DNA of 63,346 nucleotides from Duncaniella sp. (GTDB lineage: Bacteria > Bacteroidota > Bacteroidia > Bacteroidales > Muribaculaceae), in assembly GCA_029056055.1 (NCBI GenBank), contig JAIDCC010000049.1, positions 1 through 63,346 of the forward strand. The letters run 5' to 3'. Numbering within the stretch: position 1 is the first letter of the stretch; each line of letters starts with the position of its first letter. This document shows, piece by piece, positions 8,387-18,960 of this stretch. The notes beneath the pieces were generated by a model that worked only from the letters and a program-made list of their open reading frames with translations, was not told the origin of the DNA and ran no database searches. Made by a program: the position numbers and the translations under genes.

Positions 8387-9457
8387 ATGCGAGAGTATAA
8401 GAGAGCGCGCCTCGTTCTTGAGGACGGAACAACCTTCGAAGGCAAGTCCTTTGGGTATGAAGCCGGTACGGCCGGCGAAGTGGTGTTCAACACAGCCATG
8501 ACCGGCTATCCCGAAAGCCTCACCGACCCCTCCTATGAGGGACAGATACTCGTCACGACTTATCCTATCCTCGGAAACTATGGTGTGCCCCCGCGCCGCG
8601 AGAAAGATGATGTCAGCGAATACTACGAAAGCGACCACATCCATTGCCGTGCCATCATAGCTCAGGATTATTCCTACGACCATTCACACTGGCAGGCCGA
8701 CCGCTCGCTGGGCGACTGGCTCAAGGAAGAGAAAATCCCCGGGCTCTACGGCATCGACACCCGCGCCCTCACCAAGCACCTCCGCGAACACGGCTCGATG
8801 CTCGGCAAAATCATTTTCGAAGGTGAAGCCGAGCCGGAGACCTACAACCCCAACACAGAAAATCTCGTCGGAAAGGTAAGCTGCCGCGAGGTGGAGGAGC
8901 ATGGAGCCGGCGACAAGACGGTGGTGCTCGTGGACTGCGGCGTGAAGCACAACATCATCCGTTGCCTCACCCGCCGCGGAGTCAAGGTGGTGCGCGTGCC
9001 CTGGAACTACGATTTCACCACCATTCCTTACGACGGCCTCTTCATCTCTAACGGCCCGGGCAACCCCGACATGGCAGGCGAAACCGTCGAGTTGATACGC
9101 AAGGCTATGGAAATCGGCAAACCTATCTGCGGCATCTGCATGGGCAACCAGCTTCTCGCCAAGGCAGCCGGCGCCAAGACCTACAAGCTCAAGTATGGCC
9201 ACCGCAGCCACAACCAGCCCGTGCGCCGCGCCGGCACAAACCAGTGTTTCATCACTTCGCAAAACCATGGTTTCGCCGTAGACAACGCCACTCTTCCCGA
9301 CGACTGGGAACCGCTGTTCATCAACATGAACGACGGCACCAACGAAGGCATCCGTCACAAAACCAAACCCTTCTTCTCGGCTCAATTCCACCCCGAAGCA
9401 AGCTCGGGTCCCAAAGACACCGAATTTCTCTTCGACGAGTTTATCAAGATGCTCTGA
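8387..9457 (+). CDS. carA: Carbamoyl-phosphate synthase small subunit
   Basis: The glutamine amidotransferase subunit that supplies ammonia to CarB for carbamoyl phosphate, the precursor of pyrimidines and arginine. It is 356 residues long. The N-terminal CPSase small domain (LEDGTTFEGKSFG, TGYPESLTDPSYEGQ) is followed by a class I glutaminase domain with nucleophile Cys251 in CGICMGNQ and the His335/Glu337 pair in QFHPEAS. carB starts 34 nt downstream, so the two form an operon from the promoter at 8295-8326. Confidence 0.98.
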   Translation: MREYKRARLVLEDGTTFEGKSFGYEAGTAGEVVFNTAMTGYPESLTDPSYEGQILVTTYPILGNYGVPPRREKDDVSEYYESDHIHCRAIIAQDYSYDHSHWQADRSLGDWLKEEKIPGLYGIDTRALTKHLREHGSMLGKIIFEGEAEPETYNPNTENLVGKVSCREVEEHGAGDKTVVLVDCGVKHNIIRCLTRRGVKVVRVPWNYDFTTIPYDGLFISNGPGNPDMAGETVELIRKAMEIGKPICGICMGNQLLAKAAGAKTYKLKYGHRSHNQPVRRAGTNQCFITSQNHGFAVDNATLPDDWEPLFINMNDGTNEGIRHKTKPFFSAQFHPEASSGPKDTEFLFDEFIKML

Positions 9458-9491
9458 ACATACTCATCCCCTCACCTATCAACTTAAAACT

Positions 9492-12400
9492 ATGCGCAAC
9501 GAAAATATCAAAAAAGTTCTCCTCCTCGGTAGCGGTGCTCTCAAAATCGGTGAAGCGGGTGAGTTTGACTACTCAGGCTCGCAGGCACTCAAGGCGATGA
9601 AGGAAGAGGGCATCACCACGGTGCTCATCAATCCCAACATCGCGACGGTGCAGACCTCGGAAGGGTTTGCCGACAAAATCTACTTCCTCCCCGTCACCCC
9701 CTACTTCGTAGAAAAAGTGATACGCAAGGAGCAGCCCGACGGCATCCTCCTCGCTTTCGGCGGCCAGACGGCGCTCAACTGCGGCGTCGAGCTCTATCGT
9801 TCGGGAGTGCTTGAAAAGTATAACGTCGAAGTGCTCGGCACTCCGGTTCAAGCCATCATCGACACCGAAGACCGCGAACTCTTCGTGCAGAAACTCGACG
9901 AAATCGACGTCAAGACCATCAAGAGCGAAGCCGTGGATTCAATCAACGGCGCCAAGGAAGCCGCCTCCAAACTCGGCTACCCCGTCATCGTGCGCGCCGC
10001 CTATGCGCTTGGTGGCCTCGGCTCAGGCTTCTGCGACAATGAAGAGGAACTCCAGACGCTCGTAGAAAAGGCGCTCGCTTTCTCGCCTCAGGTGCTCGTT
10101 GAGAAATCGCTCAAGGGCTGGAAAGAGGTGGAATATGAAGTGGTGCGTGACCGTTTCGACAACTGCATCACGGTCTGCAACATGGAAAACTTCGACCCCC
10201 TGGGCATCCACACCGGCGAGTCGATTGTCGTGGCTCCATCGCAGACCCTCTCCAACGAAGACTATCACATGCTGCGCAAGCTCGCCATCAAAATCATCCG
10301 CCACATCGGCATCGTGGGCGAGTGTAACGTGCAGTATGCTTTCGACCCCCAGTCGATGGACTACCGTGTCATCGAGGTCAACGCCCGCCTCTCGCGTTCG
10401 TCGGCTCTCGCATCGAAAGCCACGGGCTACCCTCTCGCCTTCGTAGCGGCCAAACTCGGTCTCGGCTACGGACTTTTCGACCTCAAGAACTCCGTGACTA
10501 AAGAGACCTCAGCTTTCTTCGAACCGGCGCTCGACTACATTGTCTGCAAAATCCCCCGTTGGGACCTCGGCAAATTCCACGGTGTGCGTCGCGAAATCGG
10601 CTCGTCGATGAAGTCGGTGGGCGAAGTGATGGCCATAGGCCGCACCTTCGAAGAGGTAATCCAGAAAGGCCTCCGCATGATAGGTCAGGGCATGCACGGT
10701 TTCGTCGGCAACCACGAAATGAAGGTTGACGACATCGACCACGCCCTTAAGGAACCCACCGACAAGCGCATTTTCGTCATCTCGCAGGCCATGCAGTCGG
10801 GCTACAGCGTCGACCGCATCCACGAGCTGACGAAAATCGACAAATGGTTCCTCTATCGTCTGAAAGCCATCGTCGACACCGCCGCCGAGCTGCGCGATTT
10901 CGACACGCTCGAAGCGCTTCCCGACGCACTGCTGCGCCAGGCAAAGGAGCAGGGTTTCAGCGACTTCCAGGTGGCCCGCGAGATTTTCAAAGACAAAATG
11001 GACGCTTCGGGCGACGACTTGCTGCGTGTTCGCCGCCACCGCATCGGTGCCGGCATCGTTCCTGTAGTAAAACAGATTGACACCCTCGCAGCCGAGTATC
11101 CCGCCCAGACCAACTATCTCTATCTCACCTACAACGGTAACGAAAACGACGTCACCTATCTCCACGACCACCGCTCAATCGTGGTGCTCGGGTCGGGCGC
11201 CTATCGCATCGGTTCGTCGGTGGAATTCGACTGGTGTTCGGTCAACGCGCTCCTCACTGTCAAGGAACAGGGCTGGCGTTCGGTGATGATAAACTACAAT
11301 CCCGAGACCGTCTCAACCGACTACGACATCTGCGACCGTCTCTATTTCGACGAGCTCACCTTCGAAAGAGTGATGGACATCCTGGAGCTCGAACAGCCCC
11401 ACGGCACCATTCTCTCTGTGGGCGGCCAGATACCCAACAACCTTGCCACACGCCTCGACGACCAAGGTGTTAACATCCTCGGCACGTCGGCCAAGAGCAT
11501 CGACAACGCCGAAGACCGCAACAAATTCTCGGCCATGCTCGACCGTCTGGGCATCGACCAGCCGCGCTGGCGCGAGCTTACCTCTATGGCCGACATCGAC
11601 GACTTCATCAAAGAAGTGGGCTTCCCCGTGCTGGTGCGTCCGAGCTACGTGCTCTCCGGCGCCGCCATGAACGTCTGCCACAATCAGGAGCAGCTCACCC
11701 GCTTCCTCCGTCTTGCCGCCAACGTGTCGAAACAGCACCCTGTGGTTGTGTCGCAGTTCATCTCGTCGGCCAAGGAAATCGAGATGGACGCCGTGGCAAA
11801 GGACGGCGAAATCATAGTCTACGCCATCTCGGAACACATCGAATACGCAGGTGTCCACTCAGGCGACGCCACAATCCAGTTCCCGGCGCAGAAACTCTAT
11901 GTCGAGACCGTGAGACGTCTGCGCAAAGTGGCTCGCGAAATCGCCGCCGCGCTCAACATCTCAGGCCCCTTCAACATCCAGTTCCTTGCCAAGAACAACG
12001 ACATCAAGGTGATTGAGTGCAACCTCCGCGCCTCGCGTTCGTTCCCCTTCGTTTCGAAGGTACTCAAAATCAACTTCATCGACATCGCTACGCGCATCAT
12101 GCTCGGTCTCGACGTCGAGAAGCCCCACAAGAACGCTTTCGACCTTGACTACGTAGGCATCAAGGCCTCGCAGTTCTCGTTCTCGCGTCTTCAGGGCGCC
12201 GACCCCGTGCTCGGTGTCGACATGGCCTCGACCGGCGAGGTGGGTTGCATCGGTCCCGACTCGGCCGAAGCTCTCATCAAGGCTATGATTTCGGTGGGCA
12301 ACCGCATCCCCAAGAAAGCCGTACTTATGAGCACCGGCTCGGCTAAACAGAAAGCCGAACTGCTCGACGCCGCTCACGAGCTGGCCAACCAGGGCTATAC

Positions 12401-12716
12401 CATCTATGCCACCGGTGGCACTCACGCCTACCTCAACGACAACGGCATCCCAGCCATCCGCGTCTACTGGCCCTCGCAGCCCGACATGCAACCTCAGGCC
12501 ATCGAGTTGCTCCACGACCACGTGGTAGACATGGTGATTAACATTCCCAAGAACTTCACCACCACCGAGCTCACCAACGGCTACAAAATCAGACGTGCGG
12601 CCATCGACCTCAACATACCTCTGATGACCAACGCCCGTCTCGCCTCGGCCTTCATCGACGCGTTTACGACGCACCCCCTCGACAAGATTGAGATTCGTCC
12701 CTGGAACGAATATTGA
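9492..12716 (+). CDS. carB: Carbamoyl-phosphate synthase large subunit
   Basis: A 1074-residue CarB, full length for the family. Two homologous synthetase halves are visible, opening with GSGALKIGEAGEFDYSG (about 13-29) and GSGAYRIGSSVEFDW (about 566-580), each with an ATP-grasp domain (RAAYALGGLGSG; RPSYVLSGAAM). A C-terminal MGS-like allosteric domain follows (about 940-1070, with YATGGTHAYL), where UMP or ornithine binding is expected in relatives. It makes carbamoyl phosphate from bicarbonate, ATP and CarA-derived ammonia. Codons CGT, GGT and CTC are frequent, as expected for a well-expressed gene. Confidence 0.98.
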   Translation: MRNENIKKVLLLGSGALKIGEAGEFDYSGSQALKAMKEEGITTVLINPNIATVQTSEGFADKIYFLPVTPYFVEKVIRKEQPDGILLAFGGQTALNCGVELYRSGVLEKYNVEVLGTPVQAIIDTEDRELFVQKLDEIDVKTIKSEAVDSINGAKEAASKLGYPVIVRAAYALGGLGSGFCDNEEELQTLVEKALAFSPQVLVEKSLKGWKEVEYEVVRDRFDNCITVCNMENFDPLGIHTGESIVVAPSQTLSNEDYHMLRKLAIKIIRHIGIVGECNVQYAFDPQSMDYRVIEVNARLSRSSALASKATGYPLAFVAAKLGLGYGLFDLKNSVTKETSAFFEPALDYIVCKIPRWDLGKFHGVRREIGSSMKSVGEVMAIGRTFEEVIQKGLRMIGQGMHGFVGNHEMKVDDIDHALKEPTDKRIFVISQAMQSGYSVDRIHELTKIDKWFLYRLKAIVDTAAELRDFDTLEALPDALLRQAKEQGFSDFQVAREIFKDKMDASGDDLLRVRRHRIGAGIVPVVKQIDTLAAEYPAQTNYLYLTYNGNENDVTYLHDHRSIVVLGSGAYRIGSSVEFDWCSVNALLTVKEQGWRSVMINYNPETVSTDYDICDRLYFDELTFERVMDILELEQPHGTILSVGGQIPNNLATRLDDQGVNILGTSAKSIDNAEDRNKFSAMLDRLGIDQPRWRELTSMADIDDFIKEVGFPVLVRPSYVLSGAAMNVCHNQEQLTRFLRLAANVSKQHPVVVSQFISSAKEIEMDAVAKDGEIIVYAISEHIEYAGVHSGDATIQFPAQKLYVETVRRLRKVAREIAAALNISGPFNIQFLAKNNDIKVIECNLRASRSFPFVSKVLKINFIDIATRIMLGLDVEKPHKNAFDLDYVGIKASQFSFSRLQGADPVLGVDMASTGEVGCIGPDSAEALIKAMISVGNRIPKKAVLMSTGSAKQKAELLDAAHELANQGYTIYATGGTHAYLNDNGIPAIRVYWPSQPDMQPQAIELLHDHVVDMVINIPKNFTTTELTNGYKIRRAAIDLNIPLMTNARLASAFIDAFTTHPLDKIEIRPWNEY

Positions 12717-12818
12717 TTTTACCCCCTAACCGACCGTCTTCCCGGCTTTCGCACTGTCGTGCGGATAAGCTGGGAGACGGCCGATTTCTTCGCTACCCTA
12801 TTTCTTTTACCGTCGAAA

Positions 12819-15752
12819 ATGAAAATTCCCGTTATTCTTGCTGCGTTTCTCGCCCTGTCGGCGCCCTCGCTGATGGCCGAACGCACCACCTACAACTTCA
12901 ATTCCGACTGGCAGATTGCCGTAGGCACCGAGGCTGACGCTCCGCGTCGCACGGTCACCCTCCCTCGAGCCTTCAATCAAGAAGAAGCATTCCGTCTGAA
13001 AATCGACGACCTTACCGACACGGTCACCGTCTATACGAAAACGTTCCGCCTCCCCGCTTCGGCCAAGGGGAAGAAAGTCTTCATCGAGTTTGAAGGCATC
13101 CGTCAGGCCGGCGATTTCTATCTCAACGGCCAACACCTCGGCCTGCATGAAAACGGCGTGATGGCCGTTGGGTTCGACCTCACGCCCTACATCAAGTATA
13201 GCGGAGATAACGAACTGAAAGTGGTAATCGACAACGACTGGAGTTATCACGAACGCGCCACCGACACCCCCTACCAGTGGAATAACAAAAACTTCAACGC
13301 CAACTACGGAGGCATTCCCAAAAACGTTCGCCTACACATCACCGAGCCTGTCTATCAGACACTTCCCCTCTACTCAAATCTCGGCACGACGGGTGTCTAC
13401 GTCTATGCGTCAGATATCGACGTCGACGGAGGAAGCGCCACAATCAACACCGAGACCGAGGTGAGAAACGAGTCTGGGAAACCGGAGACCTTCACCCTGC
13501 GCTCTTCGGTGGTCGGCCCCGACGGCAAAACCGTTGCGACTTTTTCGAGCCGGCCGATGACATTGGCCGCGGGTGAGACAGGTGTGATTAAAGCATCCGG
13601 CCGAGCAGACGGTCTGCATTTCTGGAGCTGGGGCTACGGCTATCTCTACGACGTTGCCACGGAGCTGGTCAATTCCAAGGGAGAGGTCTTCGACCGTGTC
13701 AACACCGTGACCGGTTTCCGCAAGACGCGCTTTGCCGACGGGCAAATTTGGCTCAACGACCGCGTGATTCAGATGAAAGGCTATGCGCAGCGCACCTCAA
13801 ACGAATGGCCCGGCGTGGGCATGAGCGTGCCGCCGTGGCTCAGCGACTATTCCAACGCCCTCATGGTGGAATCGGGTGCGAACCTCGTGCGCTGGATGCA
13901 TGTGACGCCATGGAAACAGGATGTCGAGTCGTGCGACCGCGTTGGTCTCATTCAGGCCATGCCTGCGGGCGATGCCGAAAAAGATGTCGAGGGTCGTCGC
14001 TGGGAGCAGCGCAAGGCTCTGATGCGCGACGCTATCATCTACAATCGCAACAATCCCTCGATTCTGTTCTATGAAAGCGGCAACGAGTCGATTTCAGAAC
14101 CCCACATGGCCGAAATGAAGGAAATCCGCGACACCTACGACCCCCACGGAGGCCGTGCTATAGGGTCGCGCGAGATGCTCGACAGCCGAATAGCCGAGTA
14201 TGGCGGCGAGATGCTCTACATCAACAAGAGCGCGCGCCATCCGATGTGGGCCACCGAGTATTGCCGCGACGAGGGGCTCCGAAAGTACTGGGATGAATAT
14301 TCCTATCCTTTCCACAAGGAAGGCGACGGGCCGCTCTACCGCAATGCTTCGGCCGCCGACTACAACCACAATCAGGATGCTATGGCCGTCGAACTCATAC
14401 GCCGCTGGTATGACTACTGGCGCGAGCGCCCCGGCACAGGCACGCGCGTAAGTTCGGGCGGTGCGAAAATCATTTTCTCCGACACCAACACCCACTTCCG
14501 CGGAGCCGAAAACTATCGCCGCTCGGGTGTCACCGACCCCATGCGCATCGAGAAAGACGGCTTCTTCGTCCATCAGACTATGTGGGATTGCTGGGTTGAC
14601 CCCGAGACGCCCCACACCTACATCATCGGACATTGGAACTACCCAGACTCAACCGTCAAACCTGTCTACGTGGCTTCAAACGGCGAGCGCGTCGAGCTTC
14701 GTCTCAACGGCAAAACCATCGCCACCGACTCTGTGGCCGATTACCGTTTCCTCTACACGTTCCCCGACGTAGCTTTCGAACCGGGCACGCTTGAGGCAGT
14801 GTCGTTTGACGCAGCCGGCGACTCCATCAGTTCCTATCGTATAGAAACAGCAGGAGCCCCGGCAGCCCTGCGTCTCACCACATTCTCACATCCCGACGGC
14901 ATGAGGGCCGACGGAGCCGACCTCGGCATGGTGCAGGTGGAAGTGGTCGATGCCGACGGACGCCGTTGTCCGCTCGACAATCGCCTCGTGAAGTGGACTC
15001 TCGTAGGTGCGTCTGAATGGATTGGCGGCATCGCGCAAGGCCCCGACAACTACATCGGCGCAACCGAACTTCCCGTGGAATGTGGCGTGAACAGAATCCT
15101 CTTCCGCGCCATGCCCGAAGGGGGCACAATCACCCTGACGGCCGCGGCAGAAGGTCTCGCGCCGCAGACCGTAAGTTTTGATACGCGCAAGGTTGAAACC
15201 GCCGACGGCCTGTCGCTCTCTTTCCCTCACGACGGACTCAAAGGTCTCCTGACGCGCGGCGAGACTCCTAAGGGCGCTTCGTTCACCCCCTCGAAAACCG
15301 GGGTTGAGATAATCGCCGCCAAAGCCGCCTCGGGACAGGAGGATGCAACTAAGAGCTATGACGACAACGAGCTTTCAGAATGGCATTCCGACGGCCATCT
15401 GCGCAACGCCGCCATCACTTATACCCTCGCGCGCCCGGCAGAGATAGCTGAAATCTGCATCAAGCTCACCGGTTGGCGCAAACGCTCCTACCCGCTCGAA
15501 ATTTATGCCGGCGACACGCTCGTGTGGTCGGGCGAGACAGACAAAAGTCTTGGCTACGTCCATCTGCCGCTTGCATCGCACAAGCCCTCCGACACCTTCA
15601 CCCTGCGTCTGAAAGGTAGCACGGACGAAAACGAAGCCTTCGGACAAATCACCGAGCTCGACCCCAATCAGGAACTCGATTTATTCAAGGACACCTCCGA
15701 GCCTGACGCTCGTCTGCGCATCGTAGAAATCGAATTTCTTGAAAATCTCTAA
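12819..15752 (+). CDS. Glycoside hydrolase family 2 enzyme, secreted
   Basis: About 977 residues from the ATG at 12819, chosen because it gives a clean signal peptide MKIPVILAAFLALSAPSLMA; the frame stays open upstream to 12759. The order is GH2 sugar-binding domain (TFRLPA...GDFYLNGQHLG), Ig-like domain, TIM barrel, a second beta-sandwich region and a C-terminal discoidin-like domain (from about residue 850, YDDNELSEWHSDG). The candidate acid/base is Glu423 in SGNES and the candidate nucleophile Glu480 in ATEYCR. A beta-galactosidase or related periplasmic exo-glycosidase is likely; the sugar cannot be decided. No SusC/SusD pair lies nearby. Confidence 0.88.
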   Translation: MKIPVILAAFLALSAPSLMAERTTYNFNSDWQIAVGTEADAPRRTVTLPRAFNQEEAFRLKIDDLTDTVTVYTKTFRLPASAKGKKVFIEFEGIRQAGDFYLNGQHLGLHENGVMAVGFDLTPYIKYSGDNELKVVIDNDWSYHERATDTPYQWNNKNFNANYGGIPKNVRLHITEPVYQTLPLYSNLGTTGVYVYASDIDVDGGSATINTETEVRNESGKPETFTLRSSVVGPDGKTVATFSSRPMTLAAGETGVIKASGRADGLHFWSWGYGYLYDVATELVNSKGEVFDRVNTVTGFRKTRFADGQIWLNDRVIQMKGYAQRTSNEWPGVGMSVPPWLSDYSNALMVESGANLVRWMHVTPWKQDVESCDRVGLIQAMPAGDAEKDVEGRRWEQRKALMRDAIIYNRNNPSILFYESGNESISEPHMAEMKEIRDTYDPHGGRAIGSREMLDSRIAEYGGEMLYINKSARHPMWATEYCRDEGLRKYWDEYSYPFHKEGDGPLYRNASAADYNHNQDAMAVELIRRWYDYWRERPGTGTRVSSGGAKIIFSDTNTHFRGAENYRRSGVTDPMRIEKDGFFVHQTMWDCWVDPETPHTYIIGHWNYPDSTVKPVYVASNGERVELRLNGKTIATDSVADYRFLYTFPDVAFEPGTLEAVSFDAAGDSISSYRIETAGAPAALRLTTFSHPDGMRADGADLGMVQVEVVDADGRRCPLDNRLVKWTLVGASEWIGGIAQGPDNYIGATELPVECGVNRILFRAMPEGGTITLTAAAEGLAPQTVSFDTRKVETADGLSLSFPHDGLKGLLTRGETPKGASFTPSKTGVEIIAAKAASGQEDATKSYDDNELSEWHSDGHLRNAAITYTLARPAEIAEICIKLTGWRKRSYPLEIYAGDTLVWSGETDKSLGYVHLPLASHKPSDTFTLRLKGSTDENEAFGQITELDPNQELDLFKDTSEPDARLRIVEIEFLENL

Positions 15753-15798
15753 CACCACGCATTGACGGCAGGTTGCTCGCCGGCAATGCCGTAATAAC

Positions 15799-15845
15799 AA
15801 TCAAAAAACAGGAGCCTTCACAGCTCCTGTTTTTTGATTTTTTTA
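15799..15845 (+). terminator. Strong intrinsic terminator after the GH2 gene
   Basis: A perfect 17-bp stem (15799-15815 pairing with 15823-15839, core CAGGAGC/GCTCCTG flanked by A6/T6) with a 7-nt loop, then a T run. The A6/T6 flanks mean it can also terminate from the opposite direction. Confidence 0.95.
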
Positions 15846-15855
15846 TGTTGCGACG

Positions 15856-15887
15856 TTTGGCAGTTAGATGCGGAATTTGTAATTTTG
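15856..15887 (+). promoter_or_regulatory. Promoter of lptD
   Basis: -33 TTTG (15856-15859), 20-bp spacer, -7 TAATTTTG (15880-15887). The TTG start codon of lptD is 29 nt downstream of the -7 box. Confidence 0.75.
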
Positions 15888-15916
15888 TACTCTGAAACCG
15901 AACCGATCGTAACACA

Positions 15917-18724
15917 TTGAGCAAGACTCAACCATATATTATCCTCATACTGTTGCTCTGTGCGCTGTCAGTGAGCATCCTCCCCAAAGCCGCCGCTACC
16001 CATCTCAGCGGAGGCCTTGACTCGTTGATTGTGCCCTCAGTGGCCGATTCGATTGCCATAGACACGTTTACCGTACTCACCTCCGACTCTCCGTCAACCC
16101 CTGCTATCGCGGCCACTCCGGCCCGCGTGCGCCCGGTGCGTAAGTCAGCGGCTAACGACTCGCTCCGACTCTCACGCATCATCCGTCAGAAAGTCGACCT
16201 CGACAATTCCGTGGTCTACACCGCAAAGGATTCGATGGTGCTCATCGGACGCAACACGGCCTACATGTATGGCGAGAGCAACGTGGAATACGGGCAAATC
16301 AAGCTCGACGCCAGTCAAATAGAACTCGACCTCAACACGTCGACGGTCAACGCCGTAGGTACCCCTGACTCGACCGGAGAGGTGATAGGCACACCCGTCT
16401 TCGACGACAAAGGCACCACCTACGAGGCCAAGAGCATGAGCTACAACTTCAAGAGCGAGAAGGGCTACATCACCGATGTCATCACCCAGCAGGGCGAAGG
16501 CTACCTGACCGGCGGACAGTCGAAGAAAATCGACGACAATACATTCTACGTCAAGAACGCACGCTACACCACCTGCGACGACCACGAATGCCCTCACTTC
16601 TATTTCCAGCTCACGAAAGCTAAGGTACGTCCCGGCAAGGACGCCGTGATGGGTCCCTCCTATCTGGTGCTCGCAGGTCTGCCGCTCCCGCTTGCCGTTC
16701 CGTTCGGCTACTTTCCTTTCTCAGAAAAATATTCGTCGGGCGTCATCTTCCCCTCGTTTGGCGACGACTACAACCGCGGTTACTATCTCAGCAACGGCGG
16801 ATATTATTTCGCTATCAACGACAACATCGACCTTGCCCTGACCGGCGAAATCTACACCCTCGGTTCGTGGGGTCTGCGCGCTACGTCGGCCTATGTCAAG
16901 CGATACAAGTACAGCGGTTCGTTCAACATCTCCTATCTCAAGACCATCACGGGCGACAAGGGTATGCCCGATTATGCCAAATCTACCAACTTTCAGGTGC
17001 TCTGGAATCATTCGCAGGATGCGAAGGCCAACCCCAACCTCAACTTCTCGGCGTCGGTCAACTTCACCACCTCAGGCTATACCCGCAACGACCTTAACTC
17101 TTACTATTCGAACGCATTCACCGAGAACACCAAGAGTTCGACCGTCAACCTGACATATCGTTTTCCCAACTCGAAATGGTCGCTTTCTACGACCGCCTCA
17201 ATCTCGCAGCGCACTCAGGACTCCACCCTCTCCGTGTCGTTTCCCAACTTCACGCTGACGATGTCGCAGGTCTACCCTTTCAAACGCAAACGTGCCGTCG
17301 GTGCCGAGAAATGGTATGAAAAAATCAAGCTCTCCTATTCGGGACAGTTCAACAACTCCCTCACCGCCAATCAGAACGACTTCCTGAAAAAGAGCCTCGT
17401 CAAAGACTGGCGCAACGGCATGAAGCACTCCGTGCCCATCTCGGCCACGTTCAACGTGTTCAAATATCTCAACCTCACGCCGTCAATCTCGCTCAACGAC
17501 CGCATGTACACCACCAAAGTGCGCCGTCAGTGGGACCCCAACGCATCGGCCGAGGTGCTCGACACCACCTACTCGTTCTACAACGTGTGGGACTTCAACG
17601 CCTCCGTCTCGCTCGACACCAAAGTCTACGGCTTCTATCAGCCTCTGCCCTTCCTCGGCAATAAGGTGAAGATGATTCGCCACGTCATCACGCCCACCAT
17701 CTCGTTCTCGGGCGCGCCCGACTTCGGTTCGCCGTTCTTCGGCTACTACGGCCGTTACAACTATACCGACTCGCGCGGCGAGGAGCAGACCCGCGTCTAC
17801 TCTTACTTCCCTAACAGCCTCTTCGGCGTGCCGAGTCAGGGACGAAACGGTTCGGTGAGCTTCTCGCTCTCAAACAACCTTGAGATGAAAGTGCGCCAGG
17901 ACAACGACTCGGTCAGCGAAAAGAAAATTTCTCTTATCGAAAACCTCTCGCTCTCGCAAAGCTACAATTTTGCAGCCGACTCGATGCGATGGTCAAACCT
18001 TAACACGTCGCTCATGCTCCGTCTGGTCAAGAACTTCAACCTCAACCTCTCGGCTACGTGGGACGTCTATACCTACGCCCTCAACGCATCGGGCAACCCC
18101 GTGCGCGTTAACAAACTGCGCCTCACCGAAGGCAAAGGCTGGGGTCGTCTGTCGTCGACGGGCACATCGTTCAGCTACACGTTCAACAACGACACTTTCA
18201 AAAATCTCTTCGGAGGCAAAAAGGACGATAATAACAATTCTGACAACACCTCCGAGGACCAGGAATTTGCCGAGGACACCTCCGACTATCAGGCGCCCCG
18301 ACGCCCCGGGAGCGGCGCTAAGAAAAAACAGCAGGAAATGGATGCACAGGGCTACGTGAAATGGGAAGTGCCCTGGAATCTTACTCTCAACTATTCCGTC
18401 AACTACGGCTATGGGTCGTTCAACTACAAAAAGATGGAATACAACGGAAAACTTACCCAAAACCTGTCGTTCTCCGGCAACATCCGCCCCACCCAAAACT
18501 GGAACCTCGGCTTTTCGGCTTCATACAACTTCGACACGAAGAAAATTGCCTACATGAACTGCAACATTTCGCGCGACCTCCACTGCTTTACCATGCGCGC
18601 CAGCTTCGTGCCCGTCGGACCTTACAAGAGCTACAATTTCCACATCTCCGTGAAATCCTCGCTTCTGGCCGACCTCAAGTATGACAAACGCTCCTCGCTC
18701 TCAAACGGCGTGAAATGGTATTAA
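15917..18724 (+). CDS. lptD: LPS-assembly outer membrane protein LptD, Bacteroidota type
   Basis: A 935-residue outer membrane protein expected to insert LPS into the outer leaflet. After a signal peptide (ending near KAAA) and a Ser/Thr/Pro-rich linker comes an OstA-like beta-jellyroll (about 90-230: VVYTAKDSMVLIG...YMYGESNVEYGQIKLDASQIELDL), then a long barrel of alternating Tyr/Asn/Ser strands. PFGYFPFSEKYSSGVIFPSFGDD marks the start of the barrel. An acidic, Asn-rich insert (about 770-810, KKDDNNNSDNTSEDQEF) probably forms a loop. The start is TTG at 15917, chosen from the signal peptide and promoter spacing. The protein ends in Trp-Tyr, as outer membrane barrels commonly end with an aromatic residue. 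Confidence 0.9.
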   Translation: MSKTQPYIILILLLCALSVSILPKAAATHLSGGLDSLIVPSVADSIAIDTFTVLTSDSPSTPAIAATPARVRPVRKSAANDSLRLSRIIRQKVDLDNSVVYTAKDSMVLIGRNTAYMYGESNVEYGQIKLDASQIELDLNTSTVNAVGTPDSTGEVIGTPVFDDKGTTYEAKSMSYNFKSEKGYITDVITQQGEGYLTGGQSKKIDDNTFYVKNARYTTCDDHECPHFYFQLTKAKVRPGKDAVMGPSYLVLAGLPLPLAVPFGYFPFSEKYSSGVIFPSFGDDYNRGYYLSNGGYYFAINDNIDLALTGEIYTLGSWGLRATSAYVKRYKYSGSFNISYLKTITGDKGMPDYAKSTNFQVLWNHSQDAKANPNLNFSASVNFTTSGYTRNDLNSYYSNAFTENTKSSTVNLTYRFPNSKWSLSTTASISQRTQDSTLSVSFPNFTLTMSQVYPFKRKRAVGAEKWYEKIKLSYSGQFNNSLTANQNDFLKKSLVKDWRNGMKHSVPISATFNVFKYLNLTPSISLNDRMYTTKVRRQWDPNASAEVLDTTYSFYNVWDFNASVSLDTKVYGFYQPLPFLGNKVKMIRHVITPTISFSGAPDFGSPFFGYYGRYNYTDSRGEEQTRVYSYFPNSLFGVPSQGRNGSVSFSLSNNLEMKVRQDNDSVSEKKISLIENLSLSQSYNFAADSMRWSNLNTSLMLRLVKNFNLNLSATWDVYTYALNASGNPVRVNKLRLTEGKGWGRLSSTGTSFSYTFNNDTFKNLFGGKKDDNNNSDNTSEDQEFAEDTSDYQAPRRPGSGAKKKQQEMDAQGYVKWEVPWNLTLNYSVNYGYGSFNYKKMEYNGKLTQNLSFSGNIRPTQNWNLGFSASYNFDTKKIAYMNCNISRDLHCFTMRASFVPVGPYKSYNFHISVKSSLLADLKYDKRSSLSNGVKWY

Positions 18725-18872
18725 AGCATTACCTTTCCCGCCTCCCGAGAAATCCGGCCGGAATCAGTCTGCCCTCAACAAATTTTCTATCCGAAACACA
18801 GCCCTGCCGTGGGCTTTAATTCCCGAGTCGCCAACGCCTCCGGTAAGTTTTTCCGACGTTTACCGCCCAAAA

Positions 18873-18953
18873 TCCCTCAATGAGGGACGTTTTCAGTCAA
18901 AATCGTCCCTCATTGAGGGATAAATTTGGCCAAAATCATCCCTCATTGAGGGA
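18873..18953. repeat. Three palindromes phased at 33 bp
   Basis: TCCCTCAATGAGGGA at 18873-18887, then TCCCTCATTGAGGGA at 18906-18920 and 18939-18953. Each is a perfect 7+7 inverted repeat around one central base, and the starts are exactly 33 bp apart. Each is preceded by a CAAAAT-like sequence. The third lies between the positions of the -33 and -7 elements of the following ATPase gene, so the array looks like an operator. Confidence 0.9.
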
Positions 18954-18960
18954 TTTTTTG

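Noticed and set aside
18873-18953. CRISPR-like array reading of the three palindromes
   Set aside because: Only 18 bp separate the 15-bp repeats, the intervening sequences are partly similar, and there are no cas genes.
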